The position numbers were made by a program, and so were the translations under genes. Of a DNA stretch of 64,000 nt, positions 34,358 through 42,139 are shown piece by piece (within the stretch, counting starts at the first letter, position 1; every line of letters begins with the position of its first letter). Origin of the DNA: Sedimentisphaerales bacterium (lineage in GTDB: Bacteria; Planctomycetota; Phycisphaerae; Sedimentisphaerales; Anaerobacaceae). The notes under the pieces were generated by a model that worked only from the letters and a program-made list of their open reading frames with translations, was not told the DNA's origin and did not search any database. The stretch is from positions 1 through 64,000 of the forward strand of contig JANQFY010000355.1 in NCBI GenBank assembly GCA_028277585.1, written 5' to 3'.

Positions 34358-34363
34358 GGGAGC

Positions 34364-34370
34364 GATTATA
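34364..34370 (-). promoter_or_regulatory. TATAAT box close to the 34357 start codon
   Basis: On the minus strand a perfect TATAAT lies only about eight bases before the ATG, and no ribosome binding site intervenes. If used, the transcript would be almost leaderless. The -35 is poor (TTCTCT-like at 18 bp). Confidence 0.4.
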
Positions 34371-34410
34371 GGCTGGGGCTTGAGAGAACTGAAGGGGGCT
34401 CCCAGGAATG

Positions 34411-34444
34411 AAAAAAGCCGCCCCGACGTGGTTGTCGGAGCGGC
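34411..34444 (-). terminator. Intrinsic terminator of the Gfo/Idh/MocA gene
   Basis: An 11-bp GC-rich stem with one mismatch (34417-34427 with 34434-34444) is followed on the minus strand by six T residues (34411-34416). It lies 31 bases after the stop at 34475. Confidence 0.9.
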
Positions 34445-34474
34445 CGCTGTTGCCTTACGGGTCACGAGTCACGA

Positions 34475-35800
34475 TCAGACGAACTCGGTTCTCCCCGGTC
34501 GCGCCATGGGGCGGATGGGGAAGTCCATGTCCCAGGTCACCTCGTCCGGGACGAGTTTGAGCTTCGAGTTCAGCGCCTGCTCCCAGGTGACGGACTGCCC
34601 GGTGTAGGCGGCCATGCGTCCCATGATCGCCATCAGGGTGCTGTGGGCCATCCAGACGCCGTCGTTCATGGGCTTGCCCTTGCGGATCGAATCGAACAAC
34701 TCATCGTGCTCGATCTGGTACATGCTGGCTTTCGGCCCGCGATAGCGCCACTTCTTCTTGCCCTTGATGACCGGATCGTTCCAGCCTTTGATGGTGCCGA
34801 TGCCGTCGGCGCCCATGAGGTAGTCGGAGTTCTCGCCGTAGCAGCCGACGATCTGGCGCTGGGCCATGAAGGCGCGGGCGCCGTTCGGGAACTCATAGAA
34901 GACGTCGATATGGTCGAAGATGTTGCCCTCATGGTTGGGGAACTGACGACCGCCGTTGCCGACAGCCTTGACGGGCAGGACCCCGTTGAAGGCCCAGGCG
35001 ATCTTGTCGACGCTGTGGCACGCCTGCTCGACGAGCCCGTCGCCGGAGAGCCAGACGAAGTTGTACCAGTTGCGGAGCTGCCATTCCACGTCGCTCATGC
35101 CGGCCGGACGCTTGTCGGGCGGGAGCATCGGCTTGACCGGGCCGGTCAGGTAGGTCGCGTAGACGGCGCGGAGTTCGCCGATCGCGCCGTTGTGGATCTG
35201 CTCGTAGAAGGCGCGGCGGGCGTAGTCATAACGCCAGCAGAAGCCGGCGACCAGGGACAGGCCCTTTTCCTTGGCCTTGGCGGCCGACTCGAGAACCGAG
35301 CGGACGCCCGGGCCGTCGGTGGCCATGGGCTTCTCGCAGAAGACATGCTTGTCCGCCTCGATGGCAGCCTTGAGATGCTGGGGCCGGAAGCCGGGCGGGG
35401 TGCCCAGGACCACGACGTCGACATCGCTGTCGATCACCTTCTGGTAGGCGTCGAGGCCCACGAAGCAGGTATCGTCCGAGACCTTGACGCGTGAGCCGAA
35501 CTTCTCGTTGGTGCTGAGGCTCTTGCGGCTGCGCTGCACGCGATCCTCGAAGACGTCGCCCAGGGCGGTCAAGACCACGTCTTTGCCGGTCGTCAGCGCC
35601 TGAGCGGCCGCCCCGGTGCCGCGTCCGCCGCAGCCGATGAGTCCAACCTTGAGCGTATTGCTCGAGGACGGCGCCGCCGAGGCCTTCCGGGCAAAGGCCA
35701 GGGGACTGGCGATCGCGCCGGTGAGCGCTGCCGCGCCGGAGGTTTTGAGGAATTGTCTGCGGGACGAACTGTGAGTAGATTGTGCCTGTGTCTTTTCCAT
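34475..35800 (-). CDS. Tat-exported Gfo/Idh/MocA family oxidoreductase
   Basis: 441 residues from the ATG at 35800. The twin-arginine signal SRRQFLKTSGAAALTGAIA is followed by the Rossmann motif VGLIGCGGRGTGAA, VVVLGTPPGFRPQH, HVFCEKPMATDG (EKP motif) and a C-terminal sheet domain. This exported GGRG(T)-type subfamily is abundant in Planctomycetota. Periplasmic NAD(P) use is puzzling; related exported members may keep a tightly bound cofactor and act as glycosidases or oxidoreductases. A terminator follows. It lies between the GH20-N-like and deacetylase genes, all on one strand. Confidence 0.92.
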   Translation of the reverse strand: MEKTQAQSTHSSSRRQFLKTSGAAALTGAIASPLAFARKASAAPSSSNTLKVGLIGCGGRGTGAAAQALTTGKDVVLTALGDVFEDRVQRSRKSLSTNEKFGSRVKVSDDTCFVGLDAYQKVIDSDVDVVVLGTPPGFRPQHLKAAIEADKHVFCEKPMATDGPGVRSVLESAAKAKEKGLSLVAGFCWRYDYARRAFYEQIHNGAIGELRAVYATYLTGPVKPMLPPDKRPAGMSDVEWQLRNWYNFVWLSGDGLVEQACHSVDKIAWAFNGVLPVKAVGNGGRQFPNHEGNIFDHIDVFYEFPNGARAFMAQRQIVGCYGENSDYLMGADGIGTIKGWNDPVIKGKKKWRYRGPKASMYQIEHDELFDSIRKGKPMNDGVWMAHSTLMAIMGRMAAYTGQSVTWEQALNSKLKLVPDEVTWDMDFPIRPMARPGRTEFV

Positions 35801-35957
35801 GAGCAAGTCAGTACCAATAAGCAACTTATCGATTAAGAGCAGAACCAACGGCGGTTCCCGCTCTTGCGGGCGGACCTATTGGGCCGGTCGGCTAGTGAGG
35901 GCGCCGGCCCGGCAACAGGCCCCCAATATAACATTCAGGACGGGCAAAATCAAAACG

Positions 35958-36839
35958 CTATTTCCCGGCCGGCCAGACGTCGGCGTAGCTGGCCAGTTGA
36001 ATGCCCCGCTTCTTGATGACGGCCTTGACCTTGTCGCTGGTGAAGGCCTTGGTGACCGCATCGCGATGGGCCGCGACGTTCCAGTAGCCTTTGTGTCCGA
36101 TCGCCCGCATCTCCTCGGTGTCCAGGCCCGGGTGCTCGACCAGAATCCAGATCCCCGGCTCCAGCGTCTCCAGCGCCTTGACCAGCGCCGCGATTCGTTG
36201 CTGGGCGGTTGCCTTGCTGTCGACTCCCCAGCGCAATCCCCTGGCGCCGGGGGTGGCGAGTGTCAGCTTGTACTCGGCCGCGAGTTTCTCGACCAGCGCC
36301 CTGAGCTTCGGGTGGCTGGTCGGCGTTCCCATATGGCTGCTCAAATGCGAGACCTGCGGGATCTCCCTAAGCGCCAGTTCGATCTGGGCCCGCAGTTCCT
36401 TCTCGACCTCGTCGATCTTCCAGCCGCACTGGAGGAACCCCGTGTTCGGCGGGAAGTTCGAGCGCTGGCTCGTCGTCGGGAAGAAGTTCCCCTGCGCGTC
36501 GACCAGACTGGGCGCCGCCGTCATCGGACCCCACTTCATGGTCTCCCATTCGCTGGTCAGCGTCAGGTGGACGCCCACGTCGTAGCCCGGGTTCTCGCGC
36601 AGCATCCGGGCCGCCTCGTTGAACCAGGGACAGGGGACCATCACCTCGACGCTCCGCGCGATCCCGTCGCGGTAGCTCTGGATGCAGGCAACGTTGGCGG
36701 CGTGCGACGAGCCGATATCGTCGGCCCGCACGATCAGCTTGATCGCCCCGTCCGAGCCGGCTCCCGAAGCAACCCCCAGAGAACCCGCCAGCATCGCCGC
36801 CGGCACGACCGACCTACAAAACACCCGTCGATTCATCAT
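35958..36839 (-). CDS. ChbG/YdjC-type carbohydrate deacetylase
   Basis: 293 residues with an N-terminal Tat-like or Sec signal (MMNRRVFCRSVVPAAMLAGSLG). The YdjC fold landmarks are visible: IKLIVRADDIGSSHAAN (catalytic Asp and metal Asp), YDVGVHLTLTSEW (metal His) and VSHLSSHMGT (metal His). These enzymes remove acetyl groups from chito- or other acetylated oligosaccharides. Export suggests a role on extracellular glycan. It is separated by about 160 bp from the Gfo/Idh/MocA gene downstream on the same strand. Confidence 0.9.
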   Translation of the reverse strand: MMNRRVFCRSVVPAAMLAGSLGVASGAGSDGAIKLIVRADDIGSSHAANVACIQSYRDGIARSVEVMVPCPWFNEAARMLRENPGYDVGVHLTLTSEWETMKWGPMTAAPSLVDAQGNFFPTTSQRSNFPPNTGFLQCGWKIDEVEKELRAQIELALREIPQVSHLSSHMGTPTSHPKLRALVEKLAAEYKLTLATPGARGLRWGVDSKATAQQRIAALVKALETLEPGIWILVEHPGLDTEEMRAIGHKGYWNVAAHRDAVTKAFTSDKVKAVIKKRGIQLASYADVWPAGK

Positions 36840-36954
36840 AAATCCACCTCACAGAAGCGTTTCGGTATCCCCTCTAATCCGTCGCAACGACAACCCCAGG
36901 ATCTGAGCGGCGCGCTTGCAGACCGGGAGAATGACGAGGGTGTATTTCTTGTTC

Positions 36955-37266
36955 TCAGGCTGCATAGATCTGCCGGCGCTGTTTCTCAATGGACTCCAGA
37001 AGATAGGGGTTGGTTACGGCCTTGGTTTCGAGCAGGTCGATCCGCCGACCGAACAGGTCCTGCAGTGCCGCGAGAAGCCCGAAATAGGACTTCGCGTGAC
37101 GAACGGGGTCCATCGGCTCGAACTCAACGAGCAGGTCGATGTCGCTCCGCTCGGGATCGAAGCGCTCCACGCCCGCCGCCGAGCCAGAGGCATCCAGACG
37201 TGCAACGCCGAAGGCCCGACAGAGCTCCAGCAATTCCTCTCTGCGATCTTCAAGTGGTCCAGTCAT
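36955..37266 (-). CDS. MNT-type nucleotidyltransferase (MntA-like), orphan
   Basis: 103 residues from the ATG at 37266. The minimal nucleotidyltransferase signature G-S-A-A-G...R-S-D-I-D-L-L-V-E-F is intact. Such proteins normally form a type VII toxin-antitoxin pair with a HEPN toxin, which they inactivate by AMPylation. No HEPN gene is found on either side: 115 bp of non-coding DNA then the deacetylase downstream, and a divergent Zn-ribbon gene upstream. It is either a remnant of a lost pair or a solo enzyme. Confidence 0.85.
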   Translation of the reverse strand: MTGPLEDRREELLELCRAFGVARLDASGSAAGVERFDPERSDIDLLVEFEPMDPVRHAKSYFGLLAALQDLFGRRIDLLETKAVTNPYLLESIEKQRRQIYAA

Positions 37267-37452
37267 ATCTCTGTGCCGGTCATTATAGGCAAGAACGATT
37301 TGCAAGTAAACAGCCTGCCGACTTGGCGGTGTCTGAACAGATACCCTCGGTTCAGCCGGACAATTGAGGCTAAAGTCCGGCCCGTTTCCGGTCGATTGTC
37401 GTTAAGGATATTGGCGGAAACGCCGTGAATTCGGCTGAGAGTGAGAGGGACC

Positions 37453-38376
37453 ATGAGACAGTGCCAGTGTGAGCAATGCGCGGGACAATTCCCCATGAAC
37501 GACACGCTGCGGGTGGGCGAGCGCATCCTGTGTGACGCCTGTTGCGAGCAAGCCTTACCCCAGTCCGACGACGCCGGCGCGCCGGAGGTGGACCTGGAGC
37601 GCCAGATCGATCCGACCGTCTGCGCGAATTGCGGGAAGGACCACGGGGCGGAGGAATTGGCGCTGCTGGCCGAATTGCCCGTCTGCCCGACATGTAAGGA
37701 CTTCTTCCAGAACCGTCCGTTCCCCGCGTGGATCAAGATCGCCCTGGTGGCGGTCATTGTCCTCGTGGCGGTCTCTCTGGTCTGGAACCTTCGCTTCTTC
37801 CGAGCGTACGGCGCCCTGCGTCGTTCATGGACATGCTTCGCGGAGGGCCAGGCCGAGGCGGCGGCGACCTACATGGCCAGTGCGGCCGACAATGTCCCGG
37901 AATGTGGGGACATTCGCGTCATAAGCGTCTATATGGAGGGCGTGGCCCTGCTCTATCAGGACCGTTACGCCGAGGCGGCGGACAAGCTGAGCTGGTGCCA
38001 GGACAGACTGCCCGCTGACTACGATGTGGGGGGGCTACTGGCTCAGGCCCAGGCGGGTGTGGCCTTCGATAATGAGGATTATGACGGTTTTCTGGCGGCC
38101 GCGCGGATGGTGGATCAGAAGAGCCCCGATTCCTACATGGGCAAAGCCATGATGGCTTCAGCCTGGGCGTGCAAGTTCGCCCAGACCGGTGAGGGCGGCT
38201 GTCGCGACTATGCGCTCGAGTGCCTCAAGCAGGCGGAGGATCTGGCCCAGGGCGATCCGGGGTTCGCCGAGTATGAGAATCGTATTCTGCATCGCCTCCA
38301 CTCGCGCGAGATCATCAGACGCGACGAGTATTACCAACGGTTTCCCGAGGGCTGGAGCCCACAGAAGGAGGATTAG
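37453..38376 (+). CDS. Zn-ribbon membrane protein with TPR-like cytosolic or periplasmic domain
   Basis: 307 residues. Two small zinc ribbons lie at the N-terminus (CQCEQCAGQF...LCDACC and CANCGKDHG...CPTCKDFF), then a single membrane helix (about 95-115, WIKIALVAVIVLVAVSLVW) and an all-helical region that reads like tetratricopeptide hairpins (YMEGVALLYQDRYAEAADKLSWC, GVAFDNEDYDGFLAAARMV). ATG 37453 has GAGAGGG upstream. The stop is three bases before the GTG of the metalloprotease gene, so the pair is almost certainly cotranscribed. It may be a partner or regulator of that protease. Confidence 0.75.
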   Translation: MRQCQCEQCAGQFPMNDTLRVGERILCDACCEQALPQSDDAGAPEVDLERQIDPTVCANCGKDHGAEELALLAELPVCPTCKDFFQNRPFPAWIKIALVAVIVLVAVSLVWNLRFFRAYGALRRSWTCFAEGQAEAAATYMASAADNVPECGDIRVISVYMEGVALLYQDRYAEAADKLSWCQDRLPADYDVGGLLAQAQAGVAFDNEDYDGFLAAARMVDQKSPDSYMGKAMMASAWACKFAQTGEGGCRDYALECLKQAEDLAQGDPGFAEYENRILHRLHSREIIRRDEYYQRFPEGWSPQKED

Positions 38377-38379
38377 GCT

Positions 38380-38901
38380 GTGATCATTCCAGGCCAACTC
38401 ATATCGCTTGTCACGTTCCCGGGCGTCATCGTCCACGAAGCAGCGCACATGTTCTTCTGCAAGCTGCGCAACGTGGCGGTGCTCGACGTCTGCTTCTTTC
38501 GGTTGGGCAACCCGGCCGGCTATGTCGCCCACGAACCGACCGACAACTTCACGACAGCGTTCCTGATCTCTATGGGCCCGTTCTTCGTCAATTCTCTGCT
38601 CTGCATACTGATCTGCTTTCCCGCCTTTCTGCCCGTACGCTTCTTTGGGATTCAGCACCCGTTGTCGTACGTTCTGCTCTGGCTGGGCGTGTCCATCGGT
38701 ATGCACGCGTTCCCGTCGATCGGAGACGCCTACCTCCTGCTCCAGCAGGCCAGGAAGGAGGTCTCCTCCTTCAATCCTCTGGCGATCCTGAGCTTTCCCC
38801 TGGTCTGGATCATCTACCTGGCCAACATCCTGCGCTTCTTCTGGCTGGACTATCTCTATGGGATCGGTATCGGCCTGGGCCTGCCCGCCCTCGTTTTTTA
38901 G
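38380..38901 (+). CDS. Membrane-embedded HExxH metalloprotease-like protein
   Basis: 173 residues, GTG start with AAGGAGG inside the end of the previous gene. FPGVIVHEAAHMFFCKL carries the HExxH zinc motif at the start of the first membrane helix. FFVNSLLCILICF, YVLLWLGVSIGMHAFPSIGDAYLL and VWIIYLANILRFFW give about four further membrane segments, and the Asp in SIGDA could be the third zinc ligand, as in M50 (site-2) proteases. It lacks a PDZ domain and is small. Coupling to the Zn-ribbon/TPR gene suggests regulated proteolysis of a membrane substrate. Confidence 0.7.
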   Translation: MIIPGQLISLVTFPGVIVHEAAHMFFCKLRNVAVLDVCFFRLGNPAGYVAHEPTDNFTTAFLISMGPFFVNSLLCILICFPAFLPVRFFGIQHPLSYVLLWLGVSIGMHAFPSIGDAYLLLQQARKEVSSFNPLAILSFPLVWIIYLANILRFFWLDYLYGIGIGLGLPALVF

Positions 38902-38930
38902 GCAAGAGGGCTGTTTCTTCCGTTTTCTGG

Positions 38931-38964
38931 TTGACAGACGGCTTGGTTGTGTATATTATACAAC
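38931..38964 (+). promoter_or_regulatory. Strong promoter with overlapping palindrome
   Basis: TTGACA (38931-38936), a 17-bp spacer and TATTAT (38954-38959) form a near-consensus promoter. A dyad GTTGT...ACAAC (38946-38964, GTTGTGTATATTATACAAC) covers the -10 box and looks like a repressor site. The first supported downstream gene is the HNH endonuclease at 39068. Confidence 0.75.
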
Positions 38965-39067
38965 TAACCTCATGCGAGGTGGGTCTGGTGTCGCTTCGGC
39001 GCCGGGCCGGCGAGATGGGGTCGTCGAGACAGGCCCTGGACGCATTGAAGGAGACGGAAGGAGAGCC

Positions 39068-39772
39068 ATGCCCGTGCGAACGTGCACCACTTGTGTCTAT
39101 TCCCGTTGCGACGCCGAACGCTGGCTGACCTGGGCGCATTCGGGTCAGCCGCTGCTGGTTCGCTGCGCCAATCACCCCCTCTGGCCCGGCGAGTTGCGCG
39201 AGGTCCCGGGGGTCGCCTGTGAGAACCACCAGCCCAGACCCGTCGAACCGCCCGGTCAGGTCCGGCACATCCCGCTCGAAGACGGCCTCTACGCCCTGGT
39301 TGACGCGGCCGACTACGACTGGCTCAGCCAGTACTGTTGGCATTCGTGCAGCGGCGGATACGCCGCTCGGAGCGAGAAGGGCAAGCGAATCCTCATGCAT
39401 CGCCAGATCATGCGGCCGGCCGAAGGGATGGTCGTGGACCATATTGACGGTCAGCGGGCGAACAACTGCCGGTCCAATCTGCGTGTCTGCACCCGCGCCG
39501 AGAACCAGCGCAACCAACGCAAGAAACGCGGCTCTTCATCGAAGTTCAAAGGGGTCGGCTACTCGAGGCAGAGCGATCGGTGTCATGCCAAACTTGTTTT
39601 CGAGGGCAAGACCATCTGGTTGGGCCATTTCGATCGTGAAGTTGATGCCGCCCGCGCTTACGACCGCGCCGCCGTCGAGCACCAGGGCGAATTCGCCCAC
39701 CTGAACTTCCCCGAAGAATGGCCCGAAGAGCGCAGAGAGAAGCTCCGCGCCGGTCGTTCCGAACAGCGATAG
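39068..39772 (+). CDS. HNH endonuclease with AP2/ERF DNA-binding domain
   Basis: 234 residues from ATG 39068 (AAGGAG upstream). An N-terminal cysteine/histidine region (CTTCVYSRCDAERWLTWAH...CANHPLWPG...ACENH) could bind zinc. The HNH core is LMHRQIMRPAEGMVVDHIDGQRANNCRSNLRVCTRAENQRN, and the AP2-like domain SKFKGVGYSRQ...WLGHFDREVDAARAYDRAAVEHQGEFAHLNFP follows. This combination is typical of free-standing homing endonucleases of phages and mobile elements, which cut DNA and copy themselves by repair. No intron or prophage genes adjoin it. The extra N-terminal Cys/His region is unusual. Confidence 0.88.
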   Translation: MPVRTCTTCVYSRCDAERWLTWAHSGQPLLVRCANHPLWPGELREVPGVACENHQPRPVEPPGQVRHIPLEDGLYALVDAADYDWLSQYCWHSCSGGYAARSEKGKRILMHRQIMRPAEGMVVDHIDGQRANNCRSNLRVCTRAENQRNQRKKRGSSSKFKGVGYSRQSDRCHAKLVFEGKTIWLGHFDREVDAARAYDRAAVEHQGEFAHLNFPEEWPEERREKLRAGRSEQR

Positions 39773-39873
39773 CTTCTTGTCGGCTGAGCCATGGAGTGAC
39801 CCGGCTCTTCCAGGTCTTGACAGGCTTCCGGCTGATGGGGACAATATGTCTATGGCCAAGTGAGGAACCATGC

Positions 39874-40356
39874 ATGAAACCCAAAGTCTATATTGAGACG
39901 AGCGTCATCAGCTATTACACGGCCCGGCCGAGCAGGGATTTGATTGTCGCCGGGCATCAGCAGATCACTCAGGATTGGTGGATCCACCGGCTGCCTTTGC
40001 TCGACCCTCATGTGTCTGCCATCGTCCTCGAGGAAATCGCGCAGGGCGATCCGGAGGCGGCTCGCATGAGGGGGGGCGTCGTTGACGGGTTTCCTTTGCT
40101 GGCCGTTACGCCGGATGTTGTCAAACTGGCCCGTGTGTACTTCGACGCCCTGTCTCTGCCTGGCAAGGCCAGACTCGATGCGGTCCACCTTGCTTTGGCC
40201 GTCCAGCACGGGATGGACTATCTGGTGAGTTGGAACTTCACCCATATCGCCGGGGCTCGCCCCCGAGCGATCATACAAACGTTGAATTATCAGCAGGGCA
40301 TCGATACGCCGGTGATATGCACGCCGGAGGAGTTGCTCGAGGAAGGTTCACCATGA
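39874..40356 (+). CDS. PIN-domain ribonuclease toxin
   Basis: 160 residues from ATG 39874 (GAGG upstream). KVYIETSVISYYTARPSRD opens with the first acidic residue of the PIN fold, SAIVLEEIAQGD supplies the second, and RLDAVHLALAVQHGMDYLVSWNFTHIA the last acidic group. PIN toxins cleave RNA using Mg2+. The stop codon overlaps the start of the small downstream gene by four bases (ATGA), so the two are translationally coupled. Order is toxin first, the reverse of most vapBC pairs. Confidence 0.85.
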   Translation: MKPKVYIETSVISYYTARPSRDLIVAGHQQITQDWWIHRLPLLDPHVSAIVLEEIAQGDPEAARMRGGVVDGFPLLAVTPDVVKLARVYFDALSLPGKARLDAVHLALAVQHGMDYLVSWNFTHIAGARPRAIIQTLNYQQGIDTPVICTPEELLEEGSP

Positions 40357-40523
40357 AAGATCCCATCGTCGAAGAGGTGCGTCGGGTACGCAAGAAGATC
40401 GAGTCCGATCTTGGCAACGATTGGGACACGCTCACCCGTCACCTGATCGACCGACAGAAGAGCCTGTCGCCGAAGGTGGTCTCCTACGCGCCGAAGCCAT
40501 TACCTGATCGGGATGTCGCCTGA
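40353..40523 (+). CDS. Small antitoxin-like protein partner of the PIN toxin
   Basis: 56 residues. It starts MKDPIVEEVRRVRKKIESDLGND, a pattern seen in short proteins encoded directly after PIN-domain genes. It is predicted to be largely helical with a conserved RHLIDRQ stretch. No DNA-binding ribbon is recognisable. It overlaps the toxin gene by four bases. Its role as antitoxin is inferred from position and size. Confidence 0.7.
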   Translation: MKDPIVEEVRRVRKKIESDLGNDWDTLTRHLIDRQKSLSPKVVSYAPKPLPDRDVA

Positions 40524-40665
40524 GCGTATCGGCCGTTTCGAATGAGGCCGTGTCCGTCGCCTTCGGGGCCATTCGCAGAAGGAGGGCCCCGACGCCTCAA
40601 CTCGACGAATAGCGCGTGACAAACAGGCGGGGATTCGGTCGTATGGGGGGCAGTCGATCCGGCCG

Positions 40666-41208
40666 ATGGGGTCGGTTGCGATGGTGATGGCCTTGGTGAT
40701 GGAGCACGTGGCGATGGACCGAATGCGCGGCTGGATGGGGTTCGTGACGGCGGTGGTGATGAGCGGCTTGGCGGTTCTGGCCGGTTCCTGTCAGAGTCCT
40801 TATGGTGGGGGCTATGGCGGCTCATCGGGCACAGCGGGACGGACCATGCCGATCATGGGGCGCGGCGCAGCGAGCGTGCCCCAACTGGCGTCGTTTCTGC
40901 TCGACGCCAACCCACAGGCGGATGCCAAGGAAGTCCTGACGCTGGCGGAGGTCTACGTCGAAGAGGGGCGGATCGAGGGCCTCAACGAAAGTGTGAACTT
41001 CTACGATTCACCCATGACCTGGTGGCAGAGAGTACGGACCAACAACCCGCTCGAACGCTTCATCCGAACCCTGCGGTTGCGACTGAGGCCCATGGGAGGC
41101 TTCCACGACGAACCGGCCATCGAGAGCCGTCTCCGGGCAACCCTGGGAAGGGACAGAATCGAACTTACAGACAATGCCCGATACTATCAAACTGAAGTTC
41201 GGTCTTGA
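40666..41208 (+). pseudogene. Chimeric glucosaminidase fragment with transposase tail
   Basis: An open frame of 180 codons whose start is uncertain (a lipobox LAGSC sits near residue 42). Residues ~63-112 (MGRGAASVPQLASFLLDANPQA then EVLTLAEVYVEEGRIEGLNE) are nearly identical in DNA and protein to the glucosaminidase encoded at 42140. After NESVNFYDS the sequence changes to WWQRVRTNNPLERFIRTLRLRLRPMGGFHDEPAIES, which looks like a transposase C-terminus. The catalytic part of the glucosaminidase is lost. It is most likely a duplicated gene truncated by an insertion sequence that has since decayed. Confidence 0.7.
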
Positions 41209-41305
41209 TTTAGTGGTTGTTATCGGGCATAATAGTGGATCCCAGCATTTCGTGGTGCGGTGTTCAGCGTGACGCGTTCAAGTTCGTGGAGGAGGAGAAA
41301 CTACC

Positions 41306-42007
41306 ATGAAGTCGATGTCTGGTTGTGCAGTTGCTGTGGTTCTGTCCCTTTGTCTTGTCCCGGTGTCCCCGGCCGTTGCCGATATGGTCACCGTGGATCT
41401 CACCGGTCGCGTCACCAGCTCGGGGTTTGGCACGATTGGTGTCGATTCGCTCGTCACCGGGTACTACCGTTACGACGCCGCGACGCCGGACGCGGCTGCG
41501 AACCCCTATTATGGGATGTATCGACCCGCTACGTTCAGCCTGGGCTTTGTGGATGGCTCGACGATCCGTACGGATGCGGCCACGATAACGGTCAACAACA
41601 ACAGCTCCGGAATCGGCACGATCGACGAGTACGTTGTGAGGTTCGAGGTCGGCGCCCCCAGCATGCCGAGCGACATTGCGCTGACCGGATCGTTTGCCGG
41701 GCTGGGACTACACTCGGGGCGGATCTACCGTAACAACACCGCCGGCGATGCCTGGGACAGCGACGCGCTGCCCGACCCGGAATCCGTGCTGGCGGCCTTG
41801 CCCTACGGCGACAGCGACTTGAGATTCGGGATCATCGATGTGGACAGCGACATCATCGCGGCGCCCTACAGCACGATCGAATTCGAGCTCACCGACCTCT
41901 CGATCGCTCCGGTCCCCGTCCCCGTTCCCGGCGCGGTTCTACTGGCCGGCTTTGGCCTCGGTTCAGCCGGCCACCTCCTGCGCCGACGGCGCACGCCCAG
42001 GCAATGA
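41306..42007 (+). CDS. Secreted protein with VPxPG-type C-terminal sorting signal
   Basis: 233 residues with GGAGGAGGAG upstream. A signal peptide (about 1-25, ending VADM) precedes a beta-rich domain (VTVDLTGRVTSSGFGTIGVDS, TFSLGFVDGSTIRTDAATITV). The C-terminus VPVPVPGAVLLAGFGLGSAGHLLRRRR combines a Pro-rich motif, a hydrophobic helix and an Arg cluster, the layout of PEP-CTERM/VPLPA-CTERM proteins handled by exosortase or archaeosortase-like enzymes. No such enzyme is in this window. It lies between the chimeric and the intact glucosaminidase genes. Confidence 0.8.
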   Translation: MKSMSGCAVAVVLSLCLVPVSPAVADMVTVDLTGRVTSSGFGTIGVDSLVTGYYRYDAATPDAAANPYYGMYRPATFSLGFVDGSTIRTDAATITVNNNSSGIGTIDEYVVRFEVGAPSMPSDIALTGSFAGLGLHSGRIYRNNTAGDAWDSDALPDPESVLAALPYGDSDLRFGIIDVDSDIIAAPYSTIEFELTDLSIAPVPVPVPGAVLLAGFGLGSAGHLLRRRRTPRQ

Positions 42008-42139
42008 TAGCCGACGGGCAGATAACGCGTGACAACGGCGCCGTGATCTGCTTGGATACCATGCAGTCGGGCCAGGTACACTCTGGTGCGGTGTGTGGGC
42101 CGACCTCAGATAGGACGCTGATTCTTGTTGGTGGTGGCC

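Noticed and set aside
38971-39067. Upstream extension of the HNH endonuclease from an ATG at 38971
   Set aside because: It has no ribosome binding site, whereas ATG 39068 has AAGGAG at the right distance and begins the Cys/His region.
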